DNA of 64,000 nucleotides, from positions 568,610 to 632,609 of the forward strand of contig NZ_JAFMTQ010000001.1 of assembly GCF_026126405.1 (NCBI RefSeq). The letters are read 5' to 3'. Numbering within the stretch: the stretch's first letter is position 1; each line of letters opens with the position of its first letter. A program made the translations under genes and the position numbers. The stretch is from Aureitalea sp. L0-47 (GTDB taxonomy: Bacteria; Bacteroidota; Bacteroidia; Flavobacteriales; Flavobacteriaceae). Shown piece by piece: positions 27,745-35,767 of this stretch. The notes below the pieces were generated by a model. That model was not told where the DNA came from. It searched no databases and worked only from the letters and a program-made list of their open reading frames with translations.

Positions 27745-28998
27745 ATGCTCATTTACCTTCGGATAATAAAAGAAAGTTTTAATTTTGCCATCAACGCACT
27801 TAAAAACAATAAGTTGCGAACCTTCCTTTCGTTGGTGGGTGTAACCATAGGTATATTTTCCATCATTGCCGTTCTCGCGGCGGTGGATTCCCTGAAAAAA
27901 GAGATCGAAGGTAGTATCAGTTCACTTGATAATAGTACAATCTATCTGGGTAGATTTTCATTCGGTCCTACCGAGGTACCACAATGGAAGTGGCAACAGT
28001 TTCCGGACGTAAATTACGAGGAATACCAGTATATCAAGCGCAATATGCCGGATGTCTACGCAGCTACTTTTACCCTGAATGTCCCTTCCGAAACGGTGAA
28101 ATACGAAGACAAATCCATTAGTAGTGTAGAGGTTGGCGCGGTAGGTCACGAGTACTACGAAATCGAATCCCTTCAGATAGCGAACGGACGCTTCTACAAC
28201 GAGCTAGAATCATACAGTGGTAGTCTTGTGGTAGTCCTCGGTGACGAGGTTGCTGAGACTCTTTTCGGCTCTGGCGAAACGGCCATAGGGAAGAAAATCC
28301 GATTATACGGTCGTAAATTCAGTGTTATTGGGGTGCTCAAAAAAGAAGGTTCGGGTATTTTTGGTTCCAAGGATACATCTATCTTCCTGCCCGTGAACGT
28401 GATCCGAAAGATATATGGCGATAGCAATAAAAACCTTTTCCCTTTTATTATTATCAAACCTGAAAGTGGTACAGACAATGCCGAATTCATAGCGATGTTA
28501 AAGCAAAAAATGCGAGTACGTCGCGGTTTGAAACCTGATGAGATTGATAATTTCTTCGTTAACCAGTTGCAAGGGTTTGCAGATTTCATTGACAATATAA
28601 CAGGCCAGATGAATATTATCGGTTGGCTGATCAGTGGGTTTTCACTACTAGTCGGTGGATTTGGTATTGCGAATATCATGTTCGTGAGTGTTAAGGAACG
28701 TACCAATATCATTGGTATTCAGAAATCCATGGGTGCCAAAAACCGATTTATACTCCTTCAGTTCTTGTTTGAAGCCGTGATTCTGGCGATCATTGGTGGA
28801 TTGATCGGTTTGGTGCTGGTATTCTTCGCTTCAATCATTGCGTCCTCCTTTACCGGTGACTTCCAATTTGTACTTTCACCATGGAATATGTTCATTGGAA
28901 CGGCAATCTCTGCCGCCATTGGATTGATCTCTGGGATATTACCGGCCATATCGGCATCTCGTCTCGATCCTGTGGAAGCGATCCGCACCGGAATGTAG
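27745..28998 (+). CDS. MacB/FtsX-type ABC transporter permease
   Basis: A 417-residue permease with an N-terminal helix (about 33-52, FLSLVGVTIGIFSIIAVLAA), a large periplasmic MacB-type domain (about 53-285) and three C-terminal FtsX-fold helices, the first beginning at IIGWLISGFSLLVGGFGIAN. Such proteins use an ATPase to pull on periplasmic partners rather than move solutes through the membrane. No ATPase gene is adjacent. Divergent from purH; a TATCTTTA element at 27707-27714 may drive it. Confidence 0.9.
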   Translation: MLIYLRIIKESFNFAINALKNNKLRTFLSLVGVTIGIFSIIAVLAAVDSLKKEIEGSISSLDNSTIYLGRFSFGPTEVPQWKWQQFPDVNYEEYQYIKRNMPDVYAATFTLNVPSETVKYEDKSISSVEVGAVGHEYYEIESLQIANGRFYNELESYSGSLVVVLGDEVAETLFGSGETAIGKKIRLYGRKFSVIGVLKKEGSGIFGSKDTSIFLPVNVIRKIYGDSNKNLFPFIIIKPESGTDNAEFIAMLKQKMRVRRGLKPDEIDNFFVNQLQGFADFIDNITGQMNIIGWLISGFSLLVGGFGIANIMFVSVKERTNIIGIQKSMGAKNRFILLQFLFEAVILAIIGGLIGLVLVFFASIIASSFTGDFQFVLSPWNMFIGTAISAAIGLISGILPAISASRLDPVEAIRTGM

Positions 28999-29018
28999 TT
29001 CAGAAAATATAGATAGGT

Positions 29019-29420
29019 TTAACTTCCCGCAAAATTGTCTGCATACCATTGACGAGCACCTCGGCTATACAATAATAACAAAGCAGCAAAAAGAAAGAGT
29101 CCGAAAAGAGAGGAAAGCATTCCAGTTGTGAGGGAGGCATTGAATTCCTTTAAAACAACGAAAGGAGCAAAAACGATTATTGATGCCGTTATTACGGCAA
29201 ACGTTATCCTTGCCCAGTTTCTTGCCTTAGCTATATTAATACTTAACCACAACAATAGTACTAGAATAATAGTATTCATTAGTAAGGGGATGTAGATCTC
29301 GGAAGAAGTGAAATCTGAGCTCCAGTATAAACTGATAATCTTGAATATTCCAACGGCAACGGCAGCTAAAATGAGATAAGCTGCAAGTTTGAAATTTCTA
29401 TGTACTTGTGTAACACCCAC
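29019..29420 (-). CDS. Small four-helix membrane protein, function unknown
   Basis: A 133-residue protein with four predicted membrane helices (about 11-29, 42-62, 69-89 and 99-119) joined by short loops. I do not recognise a family. It follows the GAF-domain gene by 9 nt on the same strand, so the two are probably co-transcribed, and it converges with the FtsX-like permease. Confidence 0.65.
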   Translation of the reverse strand: MGVTQVHRNFKLAAYLILAAVAVGIFKIISLYWSSDFTSSEIYIPLLMNTIILVLLLWLSINIAKARNWARITFAVITASIIVFAPFVVLKEFNASLTTGMLSSLFGLFLFAALLLLYSRGARQWYADNFAGS

Positions 29421-29429
29421 ATAGCTAAT

Positions 29430-29891
29430 TTATAATAATTTTGCCACATTTTCATTTATCCATTCAAGAAAAGTTTCGTCCTGCTTTCCAAATGGGTCCG
29501 GGAAGTTGGAGTCAATATCGATCTGACCAATGTTCTTCCCGTTCTTGAAAAGGGGAACCACGATCTCCGATTTTACATTGATGCTACAGGCAATATAATT
29601 GTCCTGGGCCTGCACATCCGGAACCACGAAATTACTATTACTTTCCGCTACCTGTCCGCAAATTCCCTTGCCAAAAGGGATGACAGTGTGATCGGTTGGT
29701 GCCCCTGCATAAGGACCCAGATGAAGTGTCCTGGAATCGTGATTGGCGAAATAAAAACCAACCCAATCGTAGTAGGGAATTTCAGTTTGCAGTAACTCGC
29801 ATACGCTTTGAAGTCGCTGATCGGTAGTATGATCGGTGCGATTTAGAATGTGGGAAACTCTCGGTTTAAGGGCTTCTAAGGTCATCTTCAA
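29430..29891 (-). CDS. GAF-domain protein, free methionine-(R)-sulfoxide reductase-like
   Basis: A 153-residue single GAF domain closely matching fRMsr, which reduces free methionine-R-sulfoxide. The motif pair FGKGICG (Cys78) and YIACSINVKSEIVVPL (Cys102) keeps the 24-residue spacing of E. coli Cys94 and Cys118 (the catalytic cysteine). The third E. coli cysteine, Cys84, is replaced by His68. Activity is therefore likely but disulfide resolution would have to use Cys78 (inference). Annotated elsewhere simply as GAF domain-containing protein. Confidence 0.85.
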   Translation of the reverse strand: MKMTLEALKPRVSHILNRTDHTTDQRLQSVCELLQTEIPYYDWVGFYFANHDSRTLHLGPYAGAPTDHTVIPFGKGICGQVAESNSNFVVPDVQAQDNYIACSINVKSEIVVPLFKNGKNIGQIDIDSNFPDPFGKQDETFLEWINENVAKLL

Positions 29892-29943
29892 CTTTTTCGT
29901 AAATGTATTTTAAAATGAAATGTCCTGCCAAATTATATTCCTG

Positions 29944-29951
29944 TATTTTTG
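29944..29951 (+). promoter_or_regulatory. -7 element within the annotatable 5' end of xrtF
   Basis: TATTTTTG, an exact TAnnTTTG match, lies inside the longest xrtF reading frame and 18 nt before an in-frame TTG at 29969. If real, it moves the xrtF start downstream to that TTG. Confidence 0.4.
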
Positions 29952-29968
29952 TTAAAATCCGAAGCCCA

Positions 29969-30517
29969 TTGAAAGCCTTACTTTTCAAATACAGATCGGT
30001 TCTGCGATTTATTGCGCTCTTCCTGGGTACGTATGTTCTTCTGAGTTTGTGCTATGGTTTATATCTGAAGCTTTCTGAGGGTGGTGAGTATCCACCCGAT
30101 GTTATCACACACCTGGTAGCAAAACAAAGTAGTGATCTGCTGAATAGCTTCGGTTACGATGCCGAAGTCGTGCCGGGGGAATCCAAGCCAATGATGAAAT
30201 TGATTGTTGAGGGAAAGTTCCTGGCTCAGATCATCCAGGGATGTAATTCACTTAGCATAATAATTCTGTTCACATCTTTCATTGTGGCATTTGCTGAAAG
30301 ATTCCGTAAAACCCTGCTTTTTATTTTAGCGGGAGGGGTATTGGTGTATGCTGTCAACATCCTGCGAATAGCCATACTTTCAGTGGCCCTTTACGAGTAC
30401 CCACAGCATAAGGAAATCCTGCATGGAGTTGTATTTCCGGGTTTGATCTACAGCATGGTATTTTTACTCTGGATGCTTTGGATACGCATGCTTAAAACAA
30501 AGGTCGGCGATGCATAA
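29969..30517 (+). CDS. xrtF: Exosortase family protein XrtF
   Basis: A membrane transpeptidase-like protein of the exosortase/archaeosortase superfamily, 182 residues from the chosen TTG. The three family active-site residues are visible: Cys92 (QGCNSLS), Arg133 (NILRIA) and His152 (EILHGVVFPG), each at a membrane boundary among about five helices. The frame is open back to an ATG at 29903, but the extra residues (MYFKMKCPAKL...) are atypical and contain a promoter-like TATTTTTG, so TTG is preferred; the start is uncertain. It overlaps its partner gene by 8 nt. The protein sorted by XrtF is unknown. Confidence 0.88.
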   Translation: MKALLFKYRSVLRFIALFLGTYVLLSLCYGLYLKLSEGGEYPPDVITHLVAKQSSDLLNSFGYDAEVVPGESKPMMKLIVEGKFLAQIIQGCNSLSIIILFTSFIVAFAERFRKTLLFILAGGVLVYAVNILRIAILSVALYEYPQHKEILHGVVFPGLIYSMVFLLWMLWIRMLKTKVGDA

Positions 30518-30935
30518 AGTTGTTCGAATTATAGCGATCACAGTATTGGTAGTCGGCCTCATTCTGGTTCGACAGTTCGAGTCGGACTTGTTTTACGATC
30601 CCTTGCTGGAATTCTTTAAAATTGATCACACCACCCAGGCGTTGCCAGAAATGGAGAAAGGCAGGTTGCTGCTTCACCTTGTATTCAGATTTGTACTGAA
30701 CACCTTTCTGTCCCTGTTGATCCTCTGGTTCGTATTTCGGGATAAGAGCATCCTTAAGATATCCTCGCTTTTATACGCTGGCCTTTTCGTTGTTCTATCG
30801 ATCACATTTATCTTTTTACTGAATAAATCAGCAGAAGGGGATCATATGGCACTCTTCTATGTGCGAAGATTCCTGATCCAACCATTGTTTCTCCTGCTCT
30901 TATTACCTGCGTTTTACTTTCACAAAAGGAGTTAG
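30510..30935 (+). CDS. Exosortase F system-associated membrane protein
   Basis: A 141-residue protein with about four membrane helices, beginning MHKVVRIIAITVLVVGLILV and containing the family stretch ESDLFYDPLLEFFK. It is the companion always found next to XrtF in Flavobacteriia. The 8-base overlap with xrtF implies translational coupling. Its biochemical role (scaffold or substrate presentation) is not known. Confidence 0.9.
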   Translation: MHKVVRIIAITVLVVGLILVRQFESDLFYDPLLEFFKIDHTTQALPEMEKGRLLLHLVFRFVLNTFLSLLILWFVFRDKSILKISSLLYAGLFVVLSITFIFLLNKSAEGDHMALFYVRRFLIQPLFLLLLLPAFYFHKRS

Positions 30936-30941
30936 CGTCCT

Positions 30942-30949
30942 ATATTTGC
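30942..30949 (+). promoter_or_regulatory. -7 element upstream of the DUF3347 gene
   Basis: TATATTTG is an exact TAnnTTTG match, 18 nt before the ATG at 30968 and immediately after the exosortase-associated gene. It likely starts the metal-locus transcripts. Confidence 0.55.
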
Positions 30950-30967
30950 ACTTCAAATAAGATAGAT

Positions 30968-31513
30968 ATGAGATTTGCGACATCCACAGTACTTTTAGTA
31001 ACAGTTATGGCTCTAGTTTCCTGTTCCGAAGGAAATAAAAAAGGCGAGGCGAATGAGCCGGAGGTTAAAACCGTTGAAACCAAATTTGAGCATATACAAG
31101 GCAGTATTGATGCTAATTTTAATGATGAAAAACTTACAGCGATCTTCACTGAATACATCGGTTTGAAAACTGCTTTGGTGAATACGGATCCTAAACTGGC
31201 CTCAGATGCAGCTTCTAAGTTAATGACGGCTTTTGCGAATAAAGGTGTGGATGAAATTTCGATGAAACTCGCTCAGAAGATTGTCGATGCTGAAGATGTG
31301 GAAGCACAACGTTCAGCCTTCGTGGGTGTGACAAACGCGGTAGAAGCGCTCCTTAAAGATGCACTGGATAGCGGGAAAGTATACAAGCAGTATTGCCCTA
31401 TGGCTTTTAAGAACACGGGTGCTTACTGGCTGAGCGAAAGCAAGGAAATTGCCAACCCGTATTTTGGAGATAAAATGTATCGTTGCGGCAGGATCGATTC
31501 GATTATTGAATAA
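30968..31513 (+). CDS. DUF3347-domain lipoprotein
   Basis: A 181-residue lipoprotein (lipobox LVSC, Cys19) with a helical DUF3347 domain. The C-terminus has the family signature YCPMAFKNTGAYWLSE followed by NPYFGDKMYRCG, in which the Cys, Met and His-poor but Cys/Met-containing pattern suggests metal contact. DUF3347 proteins often accompany copper efflux genes in Bacteroidota, either alone or fused to CusB-like adaptors. Here it opens a run of genes with heavy-metal domains. The copper link is an inference from the neighbourhood. Confidence 0.82.
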   Translation: MRFATSTVLLVTVMALVSCSEGNKKGEANEPEVKTVETKFEHIQGSIDANFNDEKLTAIFTEYIGLKTALVNTDPKLASDAASKLMTAFANKGVDEISMKLAQKIVDAEDVEAQRSAFVGVTNAVEALLKDALDSGKVYKQYCPMAFKNTGAYWLSESKEIANPYFGDKMYRCGRIDSIIE

Positions 31514-31552
31514 CTTTAACTCAATTTTTAAGTAATACAGCCGGCTATCTAG

Positions 31553-31560
31553 TACTTTTG
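31553..31560 (+). promoter_or_regulatory. -7 element upstream of the HYC_CC_PP gene
   Basis: TACTTTTG, an exact TAnnTTTG match. It overlaps the first TTG of the longest reading frame, so translation must start downstream, at the ATG at 31567. Confidence 0.5.
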
Positions 31561-31566
31561 CTGTTG

Positions 31567-31971
31567 ATGAAGAAGGCCTTATCCATATTCTTGGCAATCT
31601 TAATGCTAGCAAGTAGCACCGGAATTGCCTATGCTCAACACTATTGTGGTGAGTACAAAATGCTTTCTGAAATTACCCTGGGTGAAAAACACCTTTCCTG
31701 CGGAATGGCGATGGAACTTCCCGGCTGTGATGATGGGCAGGAAGAACCAGGTTGTTGTGACAATGAATACACTAAAGTAGAAACCGACGATACTTTTGAA
31801 AAATCATCCTTCGAAATTGATTTTTCACCCGTCTTTTTGGAGGCGTTAGTCTCAATTATTGTTCTGAAGACAGTTGATCTTCCCAAAGAACATGATTTTA
31901 ATTTCAAAGAACACGATCCACCTCCCCTGGAGAGGGACCTTCATGTGCTCTACGAAACTTTCCTGATTTGA
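31567..31971 (+). CDS. HYC_CC_PP family protein
   Basis: A 134-residue exported protein with a signal peptide (about residues 1-24) and the three motifs that name this Bacteroidota family: HYC at 25-27 directly after the predicted cleavage site, CC at 63-64 and PPP at 118-120. Further Cys residues at 45 and 54 make it cysteine-rich. A mildly hydrophobic stretch lies near 88-101. Function is not established; the His/Cys content and the HMA-domain neighbours suggest metal binding in the periplasm. The start is the ATG, not the TTG nine bases upstream that overlaps the promoter element. Confidence 0.82.
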   Translation: MKKALSIFLAILMLASSTGIAYAQHYCGEYKMLSEITLGEKHLSCGMAMELPGCDDGQEEPGCCDNEYTKVETDDTFEKSSFEIDFSPVFLEALVSIIVLKTVDLPKEHDFNFKEHDPPPLERDLHVLYETFLI

Positions 31972-31997
31972 TTTTATAAAAAGGCGTTGTACTTTCA
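31967..31997 (+). promoter_or_regulatory. Possible promoter for the decarboxylase-like lipoprotein and downstream genes
   Basis: TTTG at 31967-31970, a 19-nt spacer and TACTTTCA at 31990-31997 resemble the Bacteroidota pair TTTG-N19-TAnnTTTG, with two changes at the end of the -7. It lies about 100 nt before the ATG at 32095, leaving a long leader. Confidence 0.35.
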
Positions 31998-32094
31998 CTG
32001 CGTCAATACCGGTATAACATCGGTTCTCAGCAATTTTTACAAAAGCGAATGTTTGTGAATACTATTTCATTGACATTCAGAAAAATATAAAATC

Positions 32095-32820
32095 ATGAAA
32101 AACACAATATATATACTAGCAATCACCATAGTATCTCTTCAGAGTTGCCAGGAACAGCAATCGGCTTCTGTGGACGGAGTACAATCAGCAGGTGCATTGC
32201 ACGAGATCATGAGTGGTAATCTGGAAGCAAATATGAGCCTTGAAGAACTTAAGGACATCCCAAATCTCTATGCTCTTGGAGCTGTAGAAGGCTTGAAAGG
32301 AGAGATCCAGATATTTAACTCCAAGCCCTATGTTAGCGAGGTGAGTCCAAAGATCATGGATATAGACACCACCTTTTCAGCTAAAGCTGCTATGATCGTC
32401 TATGCCCAGGTTCCGGAATGGAAAGAAATATCTATTCCGAAGGCAATTCTAACCACGAAGCAATTCGACAGTTTCGTATATCATACCGCTGCTAAAGAAG
32501 GTCTGGACAACTCTAAACCGTTCCCATTCCTAATTGAAGGCTATGTGCGAAAGATCGACTGGCATGTTGTAGACTGGGATCAGAACAGTTCTACAACCCA
32601 TTCCCACGAAAACCACAGGCTAACTGGGGTGATGGGAGTTACTGTTCAGGAAAAAGCAACAATTTTGGGCTTTTATTCGAAAAATCATACCGGGGTATAC
32701 GTGCCACATGACACCAACTGGCACATGCATTTCATATCTGAGAATGAAAGAACAGCCGCTCATATAGACGACATGTTATTCGGGGAGTATATGACGCTTA
32801 AACTGCCAAAACAGTTTTAG
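32095..32820 (+). CDS. Acetolactate decarboxylase-like lipoprotein
   Basis: A 241-residue lipoprotein (lipobox LQSC, Cys18) whose body resembles acetolactate decarboxylase. The zinc site pattern HxH-x10-H is exact: His210, His212 and His223 in WHMHFISENERTAAH, and KGEIQIF (Glu70) matches the ALDC GEL segment. True ALDC is a cytoplasmic enzyme making acetoin; a lipid anchor and a location among heavy-metal genes are unexpected. An extra histidine cluster (HSHENH, 169-174) may add metal binding. Substrate is unknown. It ends one base before the HMA-MauE gene start, implying co-translation with metal-handling genes. Confidence 0.75.
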   Translation: MKNTIYILAITIVSLQSCQEQQSASVDGVQSAGALHEIMSGNLEANMSLEELKDIPNLYALGAVEGLKGEIQIFNSKPYVSEVSPKIMDIDTTFSAKAAMIVYAQVPEWKEISIPKAILTTKQFDSFVYHTAAKEGLDNSKPFPFLIEGYVRKIDWHVVDWDQNSSTTHSHENHRLTGVMGVTVQEKATILGFYSKNHTGVYVPHDTNWHMHFISENERTAAHIDDMLFGEYMTLKLPKQF

Positions 32821-32821
32821 G

Positions 32822-33535
32822 ATGAAACGAACATATACGATTGCCGGAATGACCTGCGAAGGATGCAAGGCATCGGTAGCGCAGGCACTAGAGTCACTCT
32901 CTGGAGTGACCGATATTGACGTTAACCTGGAAAGTGGAGAAGCTGTTTTGAATATGGCTAACCCTATTTCTTTGGCCGAGTTACAAAGAGTATTATCACC
33001 GAAATACAGTATACATGAATCAGGAAATCTTATGTCGTCCGGGGAGGAAACCTCCAAGCTTAAACAACTGCGACCATTGTTCCTGATCTTCGTATACCTT
33101 GTGGTATCTGTACTTCTATTGCACTATAAAAACTTGAGCCTGGACGCTGTGATGCTCGATTTTATGGGGCTATTCTTTGTCGTTTTCAGTTTCTTTAAGG
33201 TACTAGACCTAAAAGGATTCCCATCATCATTTGGGATGTATGATCCGTTAGCAAAACTTGTTCCTGTATACGGATGGATCTATCCATTTATCGAGATTAT
33301 ACTCGGGCTTATGTTTCTTCTGCGTTTTGAAGTTGGGATAGCGCTGATCATCACCATAGTGATCCTTGGAATCACAACAATTGGGGTCACGAGAACACTG
33401 CTCAATAAAAAGAAAATCAAATGTGCCTGCCTTGGGACCGCCTTGAAGTTACCCATGACAGAGGCTACGTTTATAGAAAATGCAGTTATGATAGTAATGG
33501 CTGTGATCATGTTGTTTAAAACACCGGTACTATGA
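32822..33535 (+). CDS. HMA domain fused to MauE/DoxX-like membrane protein
   Basis: A 237-residue fusion. Residues 1-70 form a heavy-metal-associated domain with the metal-binding GMTCEGC (Cys12, Cys15). Residues about 80-235 hold four membrane helices of the MauE/DoxX redox-associated type, with a CACLG motif on a loop before the last helix. It could pass a metal ion or electrons across the inner membrane. Four bases overlap the TonB-receptor gene start. The combination of soluble metallochaperone and quinone-reductase-like membrane part is typical of Bacteroidota metal loci, but function is inferred. Confidence 0.82.
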   Translation: MKRTYTIAGMTCEGCKASVAQALESLSGVTDIDVNLESGEAVLNMANPISLAELQRVLSPKYSIHESGNLMSSGEETSKLKQLRPLFLIFVYLVVSVLLLHYKNLSLDAVMLDFMGLFFVVFSFFKVLDLKGFPSSFGMYDPLAKLVPVYGWIYPFIEIILGLMFLLRFEVGIALIITIVILGITTIGVTRTLLNKKKIKCACLGTALKLPMTEATFIENAVMIVMAVIMLFKTPVL

Positions 33536-35766
33536 GAATATTGATAATCTTATTGCTGTTACCATGGTGGAACCTGGCCCAGCAAAATGTGGAAGGAGAG
33601 GTAGTTGAACTCAACGAAGAACAGAAAGTAGTTGGACTTGAAGGTGCAAGTGTGTACTGGTTGAATAGCAGTATAGGTACCATTACCGATTTCGAGGGTA
33701 AGTTCACCATTCCTTACGACAGCGCCTATAATAAATTGGTGATCAGTTATGTGGGATATCAGACCGACACAATTACTGTTTCTGAACAGAGATATATTCG
33801 ACATCAATTGAAATTGAAGGCCGACCTTGAGGAGGTGGTAATCAAATCGAGACGAAAGACCAGTTCTACCTCCTATCTAAAGGCGGAGAACATTATTAAT
33901 GTGAGTAGTGCGGAATTACTAAAGGCAGCCTGCTGTAATCTTTCTGAGAGTTTTGAAACTAACCCGTCTATTGATGTTAATTTCGCCGATGCGGTTTCTG
34001 GTACGAGACAGATCCGGATGCTAGGGCTAACCAGTCCGTATATCCTGATCACTACTGAAAATGTACCTGCTATTCGCGGTGCCTCCCAGGCCTTCGGACT
34101 GAGCTTTATCCCCGGAACCTGGGTGGAGAGTATACAGATCACGAAAGGAGCGGGTAGCGTGACCAATGGTTTCGAGAGTATCACCGGCCAGATAAATGCC
34201 GAACTTCAGAAACCAACCCGGGACAATAAGCTATTCGTAAATGCCTATGGCAACCTGATGGGCCGATTGGAACTCAACACTCACCTCAATACCAGGGTGA
34301 GCGATCGCTGGAGTACTGGTTTGTATATTCATGGGAACTTGAGAGAGCGTAAATTCGACAGGAACGACGACAATTTCCTCGATACCCCACTGGCCCAGCA
34401 GATCAACGTTATGAACCGATGGCAATATACGGATACCGAGAACGGCTTTGTAAGCTTCATCAACTTTCGTTTTATGGATGATGAGAAGCAAACAGGTCAA
34501 TTGGATTTCGATCCCTCTCGCGATAAATTCACACGAAATTTCTGGGGTAGTGAGATCGACACGCGTCGTTTCGAAGCCTCAGGAAAGCTCGGATATGTGA
34601 ATCCGGATATTCCCTACCAAAGTGCAGGAGTTCAACTTGCCTATAGTAATCACGAGCAGAACTCTTATTTCGGTTTTAACACCTATGATATCGTTCATAA
34701 CAGTGTGTTCGCGAGTGCTTTGTATAACTCTATAATAGGTGATTCCCGCCATAAATTTAAAACTGGTTTAAGTTTTACCTATGACGCCTACGATGAGGTA
34801 GTGAACGGGTCCGACTTTAACAGAGTTGAGAACTCGGTTGGGGCATTCTTTGAATATGCCTACGATAATCTGGGCGATCTTACCGCCACTATTGGGTTGA
34901 GAGTCGATCAACACAATAGACTGGGAACGTTCGCAACCCCTCGTTTACACGTTCGGTATACGCCTTTCGAAAAATCGGCGCTGCGTTTTTCGGTGGGTAG
35001 GGGGAAACGTTCAGCAAATATATTTACTGAAAACCAGAAGTTCTTCGCTTCTTCTCGTGCCATCGAGATCACGAATGTAGGAGGTAATATCTATGGTTTG
35101 GATCCTGAAATTGCCTGGAATTATGGCATATCCTATCTGCAGGGCTTTAACCTCTTCGGAAGGAAGGCAGATATCACTCTGGATTTCTACAGAACGGATT
35201 TCGAAAACCAGGTAGTAGTGGATTGGGAAGACCCCACGAAGATCCAGTTTTACAATTTGGATGGAGAAAGCTATGCAAATAACTTTCAGGCCGAGTTCAA
35301 TTACGATATTATGGAGAATGCAGACCTTAGATTCGCTTATAAGTATTTTGACGTAATGACGACCTACAGAAGTGGTGCGCTTGAAAAGCCATTGACGCCG
35401 GGTCACAGGATCTTCGCGAATGCTTCAGCAGAAACAAATAGTAAGGAAAATGGAGCACAATGGAAGTTCGACACCACCTATAACTGGCTTGGAGAACAAC
35501 GATTCCCATCAACGGCTACCAATAGTCCTGAAAACAGACTACCGGAATTTTCGCCTACGGTGGGAACGTTAAATTTTCAGGTTACTAAAGTATTTTCCAC
35601 TACATTTGAGATATACATAGGAGGCGAAAATGTTACCAATGTTAAACAAAGTAACCCTATAGTAGGCGCTCAGAACCCATTTGACGCGGAATTCGACACC
35701 ACCTTGGTTTATGGTCCGATATTTGGTAGTATGTATTACTCGGGATTACGATTTAAAATTGAATAG
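33532..35766 (+). CDS. TonB-dependent outer-membrane receptor of the metal locus
   Basis: A 744-residue receptor: signal peptide (about 1-16), a CarboxypepD_reg-like beta-sandwich (about 20-95, GASVYWLNSSIGTITDFEGK), a plug domain (about 120-225, with SITGQINAEL) and a 22-strand-type barrel ending in the aromatic-rich MYYSGLRFKIE. The linker before the plug has an unusual adjacent pair of cysteines (KAACCNLSESFETN). It sits between two HMA-domain genes, suggesting import of a metal or metal chelate, though the ligand cannot be read from the sequence. Confidence 0.9.
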   Translation: MRILIILLLLPWWNLAQQNVEGEVVELNEEQKVVGLEGASVYWLNSSIGTITDFEGKFTIPYDSAYNKLVISYVGYQTDTITVSEQRYIRHQLKLKADLEEVVIKSRRKTSSTSYLKAENIINVSSAELLKAACCNLSESFETNPSIDVNFADAVSGTRQIRMLGLTSPYILITTENVPAIRGASQAFGLSFIPGTWVESIQITKGAGSVTNGFESITGQINAELQKPTRDNKLFVNAYGNLMGRLELNTHLNTRVSDRWSTGLYIHGNLRERKFDRNDDNFLDTPLAQQINVMNRWQYTDTENGFVSFINFRFMDDEKQTGQLDFDPSRDKFTRNFWGSEIDTRRFEASGKLGYVNPDIPYQSAGVQLAYSNHEQNSYFGFNTYDIVHNSVFASALYNSIIGDSRHKFKTGLSFTYDAYDEVVNGSDFNRVENSVGAFFEYAYDNLGDLTATIGLRVDQHNRLGTFATPRLHVRYTPFEKSALRFSVGRGKRSANIFTENQKFFASSRAIEITNVGGNIYGLDPEIAWNYGISYLQGFNLFGRKADITLDFYRTDFENQVVVDWEDPTKIQFYNLDGESYANNFQAEFNYDIMENADLRFAYKYFDVMTTYRSGALEKPLTPGHRIFANASAETNSKENGAQWKFDTTYNWLGEQRFPSTATNSPENRLPEFSPTVGTLNFQVTKVFSTTFEIYIGGENVTNVKQSNPIVGAQNPFDAEFDTTLVYGPIFGSMYYSGLRFKIE

Positions 35767-35767
35767 T

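Noticed and set aside
35681-35767. N-terminal extension of the secreted HMA protein into the TonB receptor gene
   Set aside because: The signal peptide begins exactly at the ATG at 35768, and the extension is the receptor coding sequence in another frame.
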